Shown: positions 1 to 9,301, numbered from the stretch's first letter. The stretch is DNA of 64,000 nucleotides from Streptomyces lomondensis (GCF_014651035.1 NZ_BMWC01000016.1:62001-126000), one strand, 5' to 3'. A program made the numbers and translations. Notes: generated from the letters alone by a model not told the origin.

Positions 1-1
1 G

Positions 2-493
2 GGCGGGGCAAGCGCCGGCGGGAACCTGGCCGCCGGCGCAGCGCTACGGCTGCGGGACGAGGGCGACCTCGTCCGCCCCTGCCGCCTCCTGCTGGCCTAC
101 CCCGTCGTACATCGCCGGCTGCCGCCGCTGCCGCACGAGCTGCGCGTGCGGATGACCGACATACCGCGGCTGCTCCGCTTCCTGCCCGAGGACGTCGAGG
201 AACTGGCTCGCACCTACCTCGGTGAGTCGGCGAACCACGCGGACGTCGTTCCCGGCTACGCGATGCCCGCCGAAGCCGACGTCTCAGGACTGCCGCCCAC
301 CGTCATCATCACCAGTGAGTACGACGACCTTCGCGCCTCCGCCGAAGTGTTCGCCGAACAGCTCGCCAGATCCTCCGTCCCGACGCGGGTCGTGATGGAG
401 CGCGGTGTGCTCCACGGGCACCTGAACCGCGACCCCCGCACCACGGGAACGAACCACTCGCTCGATCTCCTCGCAAACGCGCTCACACCCTGA
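2..493 (+). CDS. alpha/beta hydrolase (HSL/fold-3 type), 5'-truncated by window edge
   Basis: C-terminal 163 residues or so of an alpha/beta hydrolase whose start lies before the window. The visible frame opens with GGASAGGNLAAG, the nucleophile elbow (GxSAGG) of the hormone-sensitive-lipase/acetyl-hydrolase family, so the catalytic serine is present. The acid lies in the segment SEYDDLRASAEVFAEQL and the catalytic histidine in GVLHGHLN, both spaced as usual for the family. Such enzymes hydrolyse small esters in the cytoplasm; the substrate cannot be told. The stop at 491-493 is followed by about 250 bases with no convincing gene. Sure of the family, unsure of the substrate. Confidence 0.8.
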   Translation, partial: GGASAGGNLAAGAALRLRDEGDLVRPCRLLLAYPVVHRRLPPLPHELRVRMTDIPRLLRFLPEDVEELARTYLGESANHADVVPGYAMPAEADVSGLPPTVIITSEYDDLRASAEVFAEQLARSSVPTRVVMERGVLHGHLNRDPRTTGTNHSLDLLANALTP

Positions 494-739
494 CACCACA
501 CAAACAACCGAAAGGGCCAGGACGAAAGGGCGACGCCCGATGAACTGGGAGCACCCCGACAAGGCACTGGCGCCTGGCTGTCCGGCTGCCGACGCGGCCT
601 CGGCCCCGGGCCTCATGGTGGAGCGGGCTACACCACTGGTTGGGGAGTGCGCGTCCTCGTGCCGCTCAGCGTACGGCGGCATCGTGGAAGTCAGCCGATC
701 GGCGAGGTCGGCGGCACTCCCGCCGGAAGGAAGACCGCA

Positions 740-1672
740 ATGCCACGCCCGCTCCCGCTCTCGCCGCAGCCGGCCTCCGCAACGGCTCACGAGGCCCGGC
801 GCGAGGAGCGGGCCGCAGCCGTCGAGGACGGCATGGACCGGGGGCACCGTGTCACTCCTGGTCCGCTCGCCGCCTTCGCCCGGTTCGTCCTGTGCGGCGG
901 TGGTGTCGGGCTCGCGTCCAGTCCCGCTGTGACGGTGCTCGCCCTGCTGATGCCTTGGGCGCTGGCCAACGCGCTTGTCACGGTCGCGTCCACGGTGCTG
1001 TGCACTGAGCTCCATGCACGCTTCACCTTCCGGACCGGCCGGAGTGCCGGGCTGCGGCAGCACTGGCAGTCCGGTGGTTCAGCCGCCATCTCCTTCGTGG
1101 TGACCTCCGTCGCGATGTTCGCGCTGCACGCCGTCCAGCCGTCCGTCGGAGTCCTGCGGGAGCAGGTCGTCTACCTGAGTGCCTCCGGCCTCGCGGGAAT
1201 CGGGCGCTTTCTGGTACTCCGCCTGTTCGTCTTCGCCATCGGCCGGAAGCGAATGAGCGCCCCGCTGCGTCTCGAAGAGACACTCACCACCCCCAGCGGT
1301 CCCCTTCGTCAGGAGTACCCCGCACCAGCTCCGCATCGAGCAACGCGCCAGAGGCTCCCTCACCGCCCCAGCCGCTGCCACCAGTTGAACCGCACCGCAC
1401 GCCAAGCTTCCCCTCCTCTTCCGCACCACCACGACAACAAGGAGTCACGTCGCCTCGCCCCACTCCCACCACCACGAGCACACCCTGCTGTTCCTGAACG
1501 CGGGACGCCCTGTGCTGTGCGAGAAGGCGTTCGCGCTCGACGCCGTGCAGGCCGCCGAGATGGTGGCGGTGGCCCGGGAACGGGGGCTGTTCCTGATGGA
1601 GGCGATGTGGAGCCGGTTCCTGCCGGCCTATGTCAAAGTCAGGGACCTGCTCGCCGAGGGCGTCATCGGTGA
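740..1672 (+). CDS. GtrA-like small membrane protein with anomalous C-terminal extension
   Basis: ATG at 740 is preceded by GGAAGG at 725-730. After a charged N-terminus, about residues 45-170 contain four hydrophobic segments (around [45 protein letters not shown] and [23 protein letters not shown]) with the FTFRTGR loop, matching GtrA-type four-helix proteins that assist polyprenyl-linked sugar transfer. The family normally ends near RLFVFA (about base 1240). Here the frame runs on, unusually rich in Pro, Arg and His, through a non-conserved stretch into antisense-like reading of the neighbouring oxidoreductase remnant. I infer that the natural 3' end was lost in the rearrangement that also truncated that gene. 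An upstream start at 647 is possible but has no better ribosome site. Confidence 0.55.
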   Translation: MPRPLPLSPQPASATAHEARREERAAAVEDGMDRGHRVTPGPLAAFARFVLCGGGVGLASSPAVTVLALLMPWALANALVTVASTVLCTELHARFTFRTGRSAGLRQHWQSGGSAAISFVVTSVAMFALHAVQPSVGVLREQVVYLSASGLAGIGRFLVLRLFVFAIGRKRMSAPLRLEETLTTPSGPLRQEYPAPAPHRATRQRLPHRPSRCHQLNRTARQASPPLPHHHDNKESRRLAPLPPPRAHPAVPERGTPCAVREGVRARRRAGRRDGGGGPGTGAVPDGGDVEPVPAGLCQSQGPARRGRHR

Positions 1673-2137
1673 AGTCCAGTCCGTCGAGGCCGACTTCGGC
1701 TTCCGGTTCCCGACCGGATCACGGCATACGGCACGCTCGGCGCGACCGGCGTCGACGAGCACGTCGCCGTCCTCTCCGGCTACGACAGCGGCGCGGTCGC
1801 GCTGGCCCAGAGTTCCTTGCGGGCGACCCTCGGTTGCACAGCCCGTATCACCGGAACCGCCGGCCACATCGAGCTGCCGTTCCTGATGCACTGCCCGGAC
1901 GAACTCACCGTCCAGACGCGGGGCACCACCGAACGCCTGAGTCTGCCCGCCGCCCGCGAGGCCGACGGCGACGACACGGCGGGCGGCGGCCTGCACCACC
2001 AGATCCGTCACGTGCACGAGCGGCTACGCGCAGGGGAGTCGGAGAGCGACATCATGCCGCTCGACGAGACCGTGGCGGTGATGCGCACGCTCGACACCGC
2101 GCGCGACCAGATCGGCCTGAGCTACGCCGACCACTGA
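1443..2137 (+). pseudogene. Gfo/Idh/MocA-family NAD(P)-dependent oxidoreductase remnant
   Basis: Two frames together rebuild the middle and C-terminus of a sugar/inositol-dehydrogenase-like oxidoreductase. Frame one (about 1443-1715) reads [18 protein letters not shown], then [10 protein letters not shown] (family motif EKP with Pro changed to Ala) and [19 protein letters not shown]. Frame two resumes about 1716 as [18 protein letters not shown] and continues to LSYADH at 2137. About 40 residues normally lying between the two are missing, and the reading frame shifts at the join. The N-terminal Rossmann GxGxxG segment is absent, with no start codon, so the gene is broken at both places and cannot make an active enzyme. 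Confidence 0.8.
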
Positions 2138-2355
2138 CGTTCCGCGCGTCGGCCACGCCAGGCAGTCAGTCCCTGCGCGACCAGGCCATCTCCGAGATAC
2201 GCCGTGGCCATCTGATCGTCTCGGCCGAGAAGCCCGAAGGAACGTCGGAGCCGCCGGACCGCAGGGGTGTGATGCAGCGGGTGGCGGTGACCTCCGGCAG
2301 CATCCCCCCACCGTACCGGCGGTTCACTCGCCGGACGTACCATATCGACCTGCTC

Positions 2356-2374
2356 TTAGGTTAGGCTAACCTTC
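2356..2374 (+). promoter_or_regulatory. iron box (DmdR/IdeR-type operator)
   Basis: The 19-base palindrome TTAGGTTAGGCTAACCTTC matches 17 of 19 positions of the actinobacterial iron-box consensus, which is bound by iron-loaded DmdR1/IdeR (DtxR family) repressors. It ends five bases before the GTG start of the siderophore ATPase, so the operator probably covers the transcription start and little or no leader is left. The expected behaviour is repression of the importer when iron is plentiful. No second box was seen in front of the other iron genes of the locus. Confidence 0.9.
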
Positions 2375-2379
2375 GCCAT

Positions 2380-3249
2380 GTGAGATCTGGCGAAGAACCG
2401 GCCGGCAGACAGCGTCTGCGCGGGCATCAGCTGTCGGCGACGGGCGTGACCGTGTCGTACGACGGCACGGACGTCGTGCACGACGCGGCGATCGCGCTCC
2501 GGCCCGGCGAGGTGACCGTCCTGGTCGGACCCAACGGCAGCGGGAAGTCGACGCTGCTGCGGACGATCGCCCGGTTGCAGCGGGCCCGCCGGGCCTCGCT
2601 CGGCATCGACGGCGACATCGACGGCCTCGCCCTGTCCGCCCGGGAGTTCGCGCGGTACGTGGCCCTGCTGACGCAGGGGCGTCCCACGCCCAGCGGACTG
2701 ACCGTGCGGGACCTCGTCGAGTTCGGCCGCTACCCCTACCGGGGCCGCTTCGGCCGCCCCGATCCGGACGCGTCGAACGCGGTGGAACGGGCGCTCTCGC
2801 TGACCGGGGTCACGGACCTCGCCGAGCGCGGCGCCGACCAGCTCTCCGGCGGGCAGCTGCAACGGGTCTGGCTCGCCAGTTGTCTCGCGCAGGAGACCGG
2901 CGTGCTGCTGCTGGACGAGCCGACGACCTATCTCGACCTGCGCTACCAGATCGAACTCCTCGACCTCGTCCGCGATCTGGCGGACGACCACGGGATCGCC
3001 GTCGGGGTCGTGCTGCACGACCTCGACCAGGCGGCGGCCATCGCCGACCGGATCACGCTGCTCGAAGCGGGCCGGATCGTCGCCGACGGCCGGCCCGAGG
3101 AGGTCCTGACCCCGCAGCGGCTGACCGCCGTCTACGGCATCCGGATCGACGTCGACACAGACCCCCACACCGGCCGGATCCGGACCCGCCCGATCGGCCG
3201 GCACCACACCCGCACCACCCGAAGCGAAAGGCTCGGCACCACCTCATGA
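2380..3249 (+). CDS. ferric-siderophore ABC transporter, ATP-binding protein
   Basis: 289-residue FecE/FepC-type ATPase that powers uptake of ferric siderophores through the permease two genes downstream. Visible motifs: Walker A GPNGSGKST (about 50-58), Q-loop glutamine near 99, signature LSGGQ (about 155-159), Walker B VLLLDEP (about 175-181) and the switch histidine in VVLHDLDQ. The GTG start was chosen because it follows the iron box directly and no better start precedes the conserved region. The stop overlaps the ATG of the lipoprotein gene by four bases, indicating translational coupling. The gene order ATPase, lipoprotein, double permease recalls the CdtABC importer of S. coelicolor (from memory). 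Confidence 0.92.
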   Translation: MRSGEEPAGRQRLRGHQLSATGVTVSYDGTDVVHDAAIALRPGEVTVLVGPNGSGKSTLLRTIARLQRARRASLGIDGDIDGLALSAREFARYVALLTQGRPTPSGLTVRDLVEFGRYPYRGRFGRPDPDASNAVERALSLTGVTDLAERGADQLSGGQLQRVWLASCLAQETGVLLLDEPTTYLDLRYQIELLDLVRDLADDHGIAVGVVLHDLDQAAAIADRITLLEAGRIVADGRPEEVLTPQRLTAVYGIRIDVDTDPHTGRIRTRPIGRHHTRTTRSERLGTTS

Positions 3250-4229
3250 GACGTCTCCTGCTCACCGCGGCCACCACCACCGCCGCGGCGCTCACCCTCG
3301 CCGCCTGCGGCACGACCGAGCCGGCCGCCGACAGCTCGAAGGAGAAGACCTCCGAGTCCATCAGCCTCACCGACTCCACCGGCGCGAAGGTCGAGCTCGA
3401 CGGCCCGGCCGAGAAGGTCGTCGCCACCGAGTGGAACGAGGTCGAGAGTCTCATCACCCTCGGCGTCGACCCCGTCGGCGTCGCCGACGTCAAGGGCTAC
3501 AAGACCTGGGACACCGCCGTCCCGCTGAAGAACGAGCCGAAGGACATCGGCACCCGCGGCGAGCCCAGCATGGACACCATCGCCTCCCTCTCCCCCGACC
3601 TCATCGTGGCCAGCTCCGACCTGCCGGACGCGGCCGTGAAGCAGCTGCGGAAGATCGCCCCGGTGCTGGAGGTGAAGTCCGCCGACGCCTCCGACCAGAT
3701 CGGGCAGATGTTCAAGAACCTGGACCTCATCGCCCGGGCCACCGGCACCACCGACAAGGCGAAGACAGTCCGGCAGAACTTCGAGGCGAAGGTCGCCGAG
3801 GGTAAGAAGGCCCTGGCCGACGCGGGCCTCGGCGGCAGCGACCTCGCCTTCGCCGACGGCTACGTCACCTCCAACCAGGTCTCCGTGCGCCCGTTCACCA
3901 GCGGCTCCCTGATCGGCGCCGTCAACGAGCAGCTGGGCCTGAAGAACGCCTGGAAGGTCAAGGGCGACCCGGTCTACGGCCTCGGCACCACCGACGTCGA
4001 GGGCCTCACCGCCCTGCCGAAGGACGTCCGGTTCGCCTACATAGGCAACGACGGCGACAAGGCCAGCACGCCGTTCACCGGCGCGCTCGCGAAGAACGCC
4101 GTGTGGACGTCGCTGCCGTTCGTGAAGGCGGGCGAGGTGCACCGGCTGCCTGACGGCATCTGGATGTTCGGCGGTCCCGGTTCGATGGAGGCGTACATCG
4201 ACGCCCTCGTCGGCGCGCTGACGAAGTAA
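3246..4229 (+). CDS. iron-siderophore-binding lipoprotein
   Basis: 327 residues. A 20-residue signal with lipobox LAAC (Cys21) marks an exported lipoprotein. The mature part has the helical-backbone substrate-binding fold of FecB/FhuD proteins, with the start LTDSTGAKVELDGPAEKVV and the typical LSPDLIVASSDL segment. It captures the ferric siderophore outside the membrane and hands it to the fused permease. ATG overlaps the ATPase stop (ATGA), and the permease starts seven bases after its stop, so the three genes form one iron-box-controlled operon. The exact siderophore (hydroxamate or other) cannot be read from the sequence. Confidence 0.93.
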   Translation: MRRLLLTAATTTAAALTLAACGTTEPAADSSKEKTSESISLTDSTGAKVELDGPAEKVVATEWNEVESLITLGVDPVGVADVKGYKTWDTAVPLKNEPKDIGTRGEPSMDTIASLSPDLIVASSDLPDAAVKQLRKIAPVLEVKSADASDQIGQMFKNLDLIARATGTTDKAKTVRQNFEAKVAEGKKALADAGLGGSDLAFADGYVTSNQVSVRPFTSGSLIGAVNEQLGLKNAWKVKGDPVYGLGTTDVEGLTALPKDVRFAYIGNDGDKASTPFTGALAKNAVWTSLPFVKAGEVHRLPDGIWMFGGPGSMEAYIDALVGALTK

Positions 4230-4236
4230 CGGAGTC

Positions 4237-6315
4237 ATGGCCGTCACCGAAGCGCCCCCCGCCACTCGTCCGACGGCGGCCGCGTCCCGGGCGGGCGCGG
4301 CCGCGGTGACGGCCGGACTCGTCCTGCTGGTCGCCGTCCTCGCCGTCGTCGACATCACCCAGGGCACCGCCGCCGTCGGACCGGCCCAGGTGGTCAAGGC
4401 CCTGACCGGGCAGGCCGATCCGGGCGACGCGTCCGTGGTGGTCGCCTCCCGGCTGCCGCGGATGGCCGCCGGCCTCCTGGTCGGCGTGGTCCTCGGCATC
4501 GCGGGCGCGGTCCTCCAGGCCGTCAGCCGCAATGTCCTCGCCTCGCCCGACACCCTTGCCGTGAACGCCGGTTCGTATCTGGCGCTCGGGCTGGTCGGCG
4601 CGACCGGTGTGTCGCTGCCCCTGCTCGCCTCCTCCGGTGTCGCCTTCGTCGGCGGGCTGCTGGCCGCGGCCGTGGTGCTCGCCCTGTCCGGCCTCGGCAC
4701 AGGCACCGTACGGCTGGTCCTCGCCGGCACCGCGCTCGCGCTGGGCCTGAACTCCCTGACGGAGGGGCTGCTCCTGCTGTTCCCGCAGCAGACGGAGGGC
4801 CTCTACCAGTGGAACCAGGGCAGCATCGGCCAGAACGGCTTCGACGGCGTCCTGCAGATGCTGCCCGTGGCCCTCGTGGGGCTCGCCGGGCTGCTGCTGG
4901 TCGCCCGCCGGGTCGACGCGCTCGCCCTCGGGGACGACGCGGCGCGCGGGCTGGGCGTCCCGGTCCACGCCACCCGCGTCACGGTCGTCGTGCTGGCGGC
5001 GCTGCTGTCCGCGGCGGCCGTCACGCTCGCCGGGCCCATCGGCTTCGTCGGGCTGTGCGCACCCGCCCTGGTGCGCCCGCTCGCCCGCCGGTTCCGGGGC
5101 TTCGTGCGCGCCCGGGCGGCCCTGCCCGTGGCCGGACTGGCCGGCGCCGCGCTGGTGCTCGGCTCGGACGTGCTGCTGCGGGCCCTCATCCCCGCGGACA
5201 CGGCGGTCGCCGTGCCCACCGGCATCGTCACCAGCCTGGTCGGTGCCGTGTTCCTGGTGGTGACGGCCCTGCGGCTGCGGGACACGGCCGGTGCCGACGC
5301 GCCGGACCGGCTGCGCGTCCCGAGCCGGACGGCGTTGCTGGTGACGGTGGCCGCGCTGGTCGCCGTGGTCGTCGGCGTCACGCTGGCCGGCGTCCTGCTG
5401 GGCGACAGCAAGCTGCTGCTCGGCGATGTCGCCAACTGGGCGCAGGGGCGGGCCGGTCAGACCGTCTCCTTCGTCCTGGACACCCGCGTGCCCCGTGTGC
5501 TCGCGGCCCTGTGCGCGGGCGCGTCGCTCGCCCTGGCCGGCACGCTGGTGCAGGCCGTGACCCGCAATCCGCTAGCGGAGCCGGGGGTGTTGGGTGTCTC
5601 CGGCGGGGCCGCGCTGGGGGCCGTGCTGCTGGTGACCACCGTGCCCGCCGCGGGCTCCTGGGGCATCGCGGGTGCCGCGTTCGGGGGTGCCGCGCTGGCC
5701 TCCGCCGTGGTCTTCGGGCTCGCCGCCCGGGGCGGCTACCGGCAGAACCGGCTGGTCCTCGTCGGCATCGGCATGGCGGCCGGTTCCACGGCGGTGATCA
5801 GCCTGCTCATCGTGCTCACCGACCCCTTCAACGCCACGAAGGCGCTGACCTGGCTCTCCGGTTCGACGTACGGGCGGACCATGGCGGACGTGCTGCCCGT
5901 GGCGCTCGTGCTGGCGCTGGGCCTGGCCGTCGCGGTCGCCCGGCGCACCGAGCTGGACCTCGTCTCCCTGGACGAGGACACCCCGCGGCTGCTCGGCCTC
6001 GGACTGCCCGGGGCCCGGCTCGGCTTCCTGGTGGTGAGCGTCCTGCTCGCCGCGACCGCCGTCGCCTCGGCCGGCACCATCGGCTTCGTGGGCCTCGTGG
6101 CGCCGCACGCGGCACGTGCCCTGGTGGGCCGGCGGCATGTGCGGGTGGTGCCGGTCGCCGTCCTGCTCGGCGCCGCGCTCGTCTGCACGGCCGACCTGCT
6201 CGGCCGCACGGTCATCGCCCCCGCCCAGCTGGGCGCCGGCCTGATGACGGCGATGATCGGCACGCCGTACTTCCTGCGTCTGCTGGTCCGGAGCCGGAGG
6301 GCGGCAGGGTCATGA
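4237..6315 (+). CDS. ferric-siderophore ABC transporter permease, two FecCD units fused
   Basis: 692 residues, about twice the length of a single FecCD permease. Two homologous halves are visible: the first runs from PRMAAGLLVGVVLGIAGAVLQ to about residue 345, the second repeats the pattern with PRVLAALCAGASLALAGTLVQ. Each half ends with the coupling region (GPIGFVGLCAPALVRPL in the first, GTIGFVGLVAPHAARAL in the second). The fusion gives both membrane subunits in one chain, pairing with two copies of the upstream ATPase. The 3' end overlaps the convergent ferredoxin-like gene by six bases. Confidence 0.93.
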   Translation: MAVTEAPPATRPTAAASRAGAAAVTAGLVLLVAVLAVVDITQGTAAVGPAQVVKALTGQADPGDASVVVASRLPRMAAGLLVGVVLGIAGAVLQAVSRNVLASPDTLAVNAGSYLALGLVGATGVSLPLLASSGVAFVGGLLAAAVVLALSGLGTGTVRLVLAGTALALGLNSLTEGLLLLFPQQTEGLYQWNQGSIGQNGFDGVLQMLPVALVGLAGLLLVARRVDALALGDDAARGLGVPVHATRVTVVVLAALLSAAAVTLAGPIGFVGLCAPALVRPLARRFRGFVRARAALPVAGLAGAALVLGSDVLLRALIPADTAVAVPTGIVTSLVGAVFLVVTALRLRDTAGADAPDRLRVPSRTALLVTVAALVAVVVGVTLAGVLLGDSKLLLGDVANWAQGRAGQTVSFVLDTRVPRVLAALCAGASLALAGTLVQAVTRNPLAEPGVLGVSGGAALGAVLLVTTVPAAGSWGIAGAAFGGAALASAVVFGLAARGGYRQNRLVLVGIGMAAGSTAVISLLIVLTDPFNATKALTWLSGSTYGRTMADVLPVALVLALGLAVAVARRTELDLVSLDEDTPRLLGLGLPGARLGFLVVSVLLAATAVASAGTIGFVGLVAPHAARALVGRRHVRVVPVAVLLGAALVCTADLLGRTVIAPAQLGAGLMTAMIGTPYFLRLLVRSRRAAGS

Positions 6316-6726
6316 GCCGTCCGGGCGCCGTCGGGTGAGAGGGCTGAAGACGTACAGGTCCAGGATGTCGGGCAGCGGGGCGACACCGGGACCGCCCTCC
6401 CGGACCCAGGAGACGACGTCCTCGGTCGCGGCCGGGTCGTTGACCAGCCCGAGCCAGACCGGGCGGGCCCCGGCGGCCCGGCCGGCGGACGACGGCTGAA
6501 CGACGATGACGTTGGCCTGGTCGCAGACGTCCAGACAGTCGGAGACCCGCACCGGCGCCGCGGCGCGCAGGCGCTCGGTCTGGGCCGCGTGATCGACCCC
6601 GGTCACCTTGGGACTGCCGCAGCAGCAGTCCCGGCACACGACGACGCGGCAGGGCACGGGCCCGGTGGCGTTGTCGCTGTCGTCCAGGGGATCGTCGTTC
6701 GCCGCGTCGGACGGCGTCGCGGACAT
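6310..6726 (-). CDS. thioredoxin-like [2Fe-2S] ferredoxin-domain protein
   Basis: 138 residues. The cysteine pattern CRVVVCRDCCCG near residues 26-37 and the C-x3-C pair DCLDVC (64-68) correspond to the four-cysteine cluster site of thioredoxin-like [2Fe-2S] ferredoxins. The C-terminus WLGLVND..TEDVVSWV resembles the end of that fold. It is convergent with the siderophore permease and divergent from the kinase, inside an iron locus. A role in reducing ferric siderophore or donating electrons to an unseen oxidase is inference. Extra cysteines (31, 34, 35, 36) make the exact ligands uncertain. Confidence 0.75.
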   Translation of the reverse strand: MSATPSDAANDDPLDDSDNATGPVPCRVVVCRDCCCGSPKVTGVDHAAQTERLRAAAPVRVSDCLDVCDQANVIVVQPSSAGRAAGARPVWLGLVNDPAATEDVVSWVREGGPGVAPLPDILDLYVFSPLTRRRPDGS

Positions 6727-6863
6727 GCCGCACCTGCCCTCTCTCCGGGGAGATCCGCCCCGGTGGTTCGTCGAGGAGGCGACCGCGTGAGTCTCCTGGC
6801 CCCCGGGGTGATCATTCCATGAGGCGGTTGCCCGAAGAGCAGCGCGGGGGCGGAGGAGAGCAG

Positions 6864-7799
6864 GTGCGTGACCGGACGAGTCCTGGCGCGCCCTCCGTCG
6901 CGGCGCCCCGCGTCGGCTCCGGCAGCTGCCACGGCACGCTCGGCGAGTTGTACCAGGGGCCGTTGCGGGCGGGCCCGGATCCGGACATCGCGGTGGTGTC
7001 GTTCCCCGTCGAGCGTTACTCCCGGGTGTCCTTCACCCCTGGGGCGGCGCCCGGCCCGCACCGACCGCCGCCGCTGGGGGAGAAGTCGGCGACCGCGGCC
7101 CGGCTCTTCCTGGAGCACTACGGCCTCCGTCTGCCGCCGGGCGAGTGGACCGCGCACTCCGAGCTGCGGGTGGGGGTGGGCATGGCCAGTTCGACCGCCG
7201 ACATCGTGGCGACCCTGCGCTGCCTGTTCCAGGTCTTCTCGCTGCCGTACGACAGAGGGGTGGTCGTCGGCATCCTGGCGGCGATCGAGCGCGCCGACAG
7301 CGTCTTCCTCGACGAGTTCGCCCTGTATCTCAGCGGCCGGCACCGGCTGGTGCGGCGCCTGGGCAGGGACATCGGCTTCCACACGGCCTTCGTCACCGAG
7401 CCGGGCACGGTGGACACCGCCGCCGTCACGCCCCTGCTGCTGGAGCACTACCGGCGCCGCGGGGACGCCTACGAGCGGTGCCTGACCGGCCTGCTGACGG
7501 GCTTCGCCCGCGGGGACGCGGCCGCCGTGGCGCGGGCGGCGACCACCAGCGCCGTGCTGTCCCAGGAGGTGCTGCCGAAGGCGACGTTCGCGAGCGTGTT
7601 GGCCCACCGCGAGCGGTTCGGTGCCGACGGCGTCTTCGTCGCCCACACGGGCTGCCTGACCGGCTACCTCTTCACCCGCCGCCCGGACTCCCGTCTCCGG
7701 TCCGAACTGGCCGCGTTCTTCCGCTCGCTCGGCCACCCGTGCTCGTTCGCCCGGGCAGGTTACGGCCGCAGCCGGAGCGGGTTGGGCAGCGGCAGGTAG
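6864..7799 (+). CDS. GHMP-family kinase, PduX/L-threonine-kinase-like
   Basis: 311 residues. The N-terminal CHGTLGELYQGPL and the phosphate loop RVGVGMASSTADI match PduX, the ATP:L-threonine kinase that makes O-phospho-L-threonine for cobalamin side-chain synthesis; GHMP kinases share this Gly/Ser loop. The GTG at 6864 has GGAGGA at 6852-6857 with six-base spacing. An ATG at 6819 would add 15 residues without a good ribosome site. There is no cobalamin gene nearby: the neighbours are two NIS siderophore synthetases and a siderophore importer. Phosphorylation of Thr or Ser as a siderophore precursor is therefore an attractive inference, not a demonstration. The 3' end overlaps the convergent synthetase by 40 bases. 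Confidence 0.8.
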   Translation: MRDRTSPGAPSVAAPRVGSGSCHGTLGELYQGPLRAGPDPDIAVVSFPVERYSRVSFTPGAAPGPHRPPPLGEKSATAARLFLEHYGLRLPPGEWTAHSELRVGVGMASSTADIVATLRCLFQVFSLPYDRGVVVGILAAIERADSVFLDEFALYLSGRHRLVRRLGRDIGFHTAFVTEPGTVDTAAVTPLLLEHYRRRGDAYERCLTGLLTGFARGDAAAVARAATTSAVLSQEVLPKATFASVLAHRERFGADGVFVAHTGCLTGYLFTRRPDSRLRSELAAFFRSLGHPCSFARAGYGRSRSGLGSGR

Positions 7800-9301
7800 C
7801 GGGCGGCGGCGCCGTCCGCGCCCGTCCAGCGCAGCAGCAGGTTCGTCTTGGCGGGCAGGGTGGGTGAGGCGAGCAGGGCGGGGATCTCGGGGAGGTCGTG
7901 CCGGGCCAGTTCGCGGCGGGCGGCGGGCCAGGGGTCGAAGCCGGGCCGGCGTGCGGCGAGGGCGCCCGCGATCTCGGTGAGGTGGTTGACGACCAGGCAG
8001 TACACGAGCCGCTCCCAGCCCGCCTCGCGCGACACGTTGGGCAGCAGCTTCACGCCCTCGGCGTCCCGGTACAGCGCCTGTACGGGCATGCCCTCGGCGT
8101 CCACGGCGACCAGGGTGTTCTGCAGATGAGCCTCGATGACGACGCCGTGCCGGGCGAAGGCCGCCAGGGCCGGGGGCACCACCTGCGCGAGGTACGCCGC
8201 CCACCAGGCCTCCGGGTCGGCGGCGCGGTCGAGCGGGCTGCCGTCGAAGCCCTCGACGAGTCCGGCGGCGAGCAGCGGGGTCGCGCCCGGCAGCAGACGG
8301 CCGCGGAAGCCGTCGCGGACGAGGACCGCCAGGGCCTCGAAGGCGAAGTCGGCGGTGCGGTACCCGCGGTCGCTCAGCCAGGCCGCAGGGCCGTCGAACG
8401 CGGCGAAGGCGGCGCACACCGCCGCGTCGGTCGCGCGCAGGGCGAGCAGGTCGTGGTGCCACAGCCGGCGGATGTCGTTGGTGATGCGCACGTCCAGGCT
8501 GAACTTGAGGAAGAGGTCCCGCCCGGGTGCGTAGAGCGTGCGGATCGCGGCCGTCGGCCAGGTGTCGAAGGCGGTCGTGCCGAGCCGGACGAGCCGGCCG
8601 TCCGCGAAGGCGCCGGCGAGTTCGGGCGCGGCCAGGTCGAGCTGCCAGGGGTGGGCGGGCAGCAGCCGGTAGCCGGGCGGTGCCGTGCCGAGGGCGTCGA
8701 GGGCCGAGGTGTCGCCCTCCTCGACGACGGTGTCCTCGCGCAGGCCGAGCAGGGTCAGCGGGAAGCGGGCGTACACCTCGGGCGCGTACGGGAGCCAGCC
8801 GGCGGCGGGGCCGCCGCCGCGCGCCTTGGGGGCGGGGTGGTGGGTGTGGCCGGTGAGGAGGCACTGCTCGGAGCGCAGGTAGAGGTCCTCGGGCGGGATG
8901 GCACGGGACCGGGCCGCCAGCAGCGCGGCCACGGCGTCCCGGCTGTCGATCATCTCGGCGGGCAGTTCGTGGTTGGACAGCCCGGTGTGCCGGCGCAGTT
9001 CCTCGGCGACGAGCTTGACCAGCTCGGTGTGGCCGACGCGCTGCCAGCCGCCCGCCACCCGCACCTCGGGCTCGGCGGGCCGCCGGCTGCCGCGCACGCG
9101 CAGCAGGCGATCCCCGCCGGGCAGGCGGTAGACGCGGCGTTCGCCCTCCTGCCGCAGCGGCCGGGCCACCTCCCGCAGCAGGCAGTTCAGCAGCGGTACG
9201 GCGGCGTACGCGTCGGCACGCCCGGCGAGTCCGGTGGCACAGTCGTCGCCGTGGGCCGAGTCGTCGTCGGCGGGCGGGGGCATGAGGTCCACGCGTTCCA
9301 C
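7760..9301 (-). CDS. IucA/IucC-family NIS siderophore synthetase (first copy)
   Basis: 513 residues. NIS synthetases adenylate a carboxylate (often citrate) and join it to an amine or alcohol without a peptide synthetase. Seen here: SEQCLLTGHTHHPAPKARGG (about 144-163, nucleotide-binding His/Lys motif), HPWQ (217-220), KFSLDVRITNDIRR (266-279), then EAHLQNT and YRDAEG near the C-terminal active site. All the usual conserved residues appear present, so it should be active. Divergent from the second copy across about 100 bases holding both promoters. No iron box was found in that gap. Confidence 0.93.
   Translation of the reverse strand: MERVDLMPPPADDDSAHGDDCATGLAGRADAYAAVPLLNCLLREVARPLRQEGERRVYRLPGGDRLLRVRGSRRPAEPEVRVAGGWQRVGHTELVKLVAEELRRHTGLSNHELPAEMIDSRDAVAALLAARSRAIPPEDLYLRSEQCLLTGHTHHPAPKARGGGPAAGWLPYAPEVYARFPLTLLGLREDTVVEEGDTSALDALGTAPPGYRLLPAHPWQLDLAAPELAGAFADGRLVRLGTTAFDTWPTAAIRTLYAPGRDLFLKFSLDVRITNDIRRLWHHDLLALRATDAAVCAAFAAFDGPAAWLSDRGYRTADFAFEALAVLVRDGFRGRLLPGATPLLAAGLVEGFDGSPLDRAADPEAWWAAYLAQVVPPALAAFARHGVVIEAHLQNTLVAVDAEGMPVQALYRDAEGVKLLPNVSREAGWERLVYCLVVNHLTEIAGALAARRPGFDPWPAARRELARHDLPEIPALLASPTLPAKTNLLLRWTGADGAAARYLPLPNPLRLRP

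Noticed and set aside
2160-2340. Helix SLRDQAISEIRRGHL resembling a GntR regulator start
   Set aside because: Too short, with no winged-helix continuation; it is probably chance within the degraded region.
3132-4730. Long open frame of 532 codons opposite the siderophore genes
   Set aside because: Its residues are biased (Arg, Gly, Ala, Asp), it has no family motif, and it is the mirror frame of high-GC coding genes.
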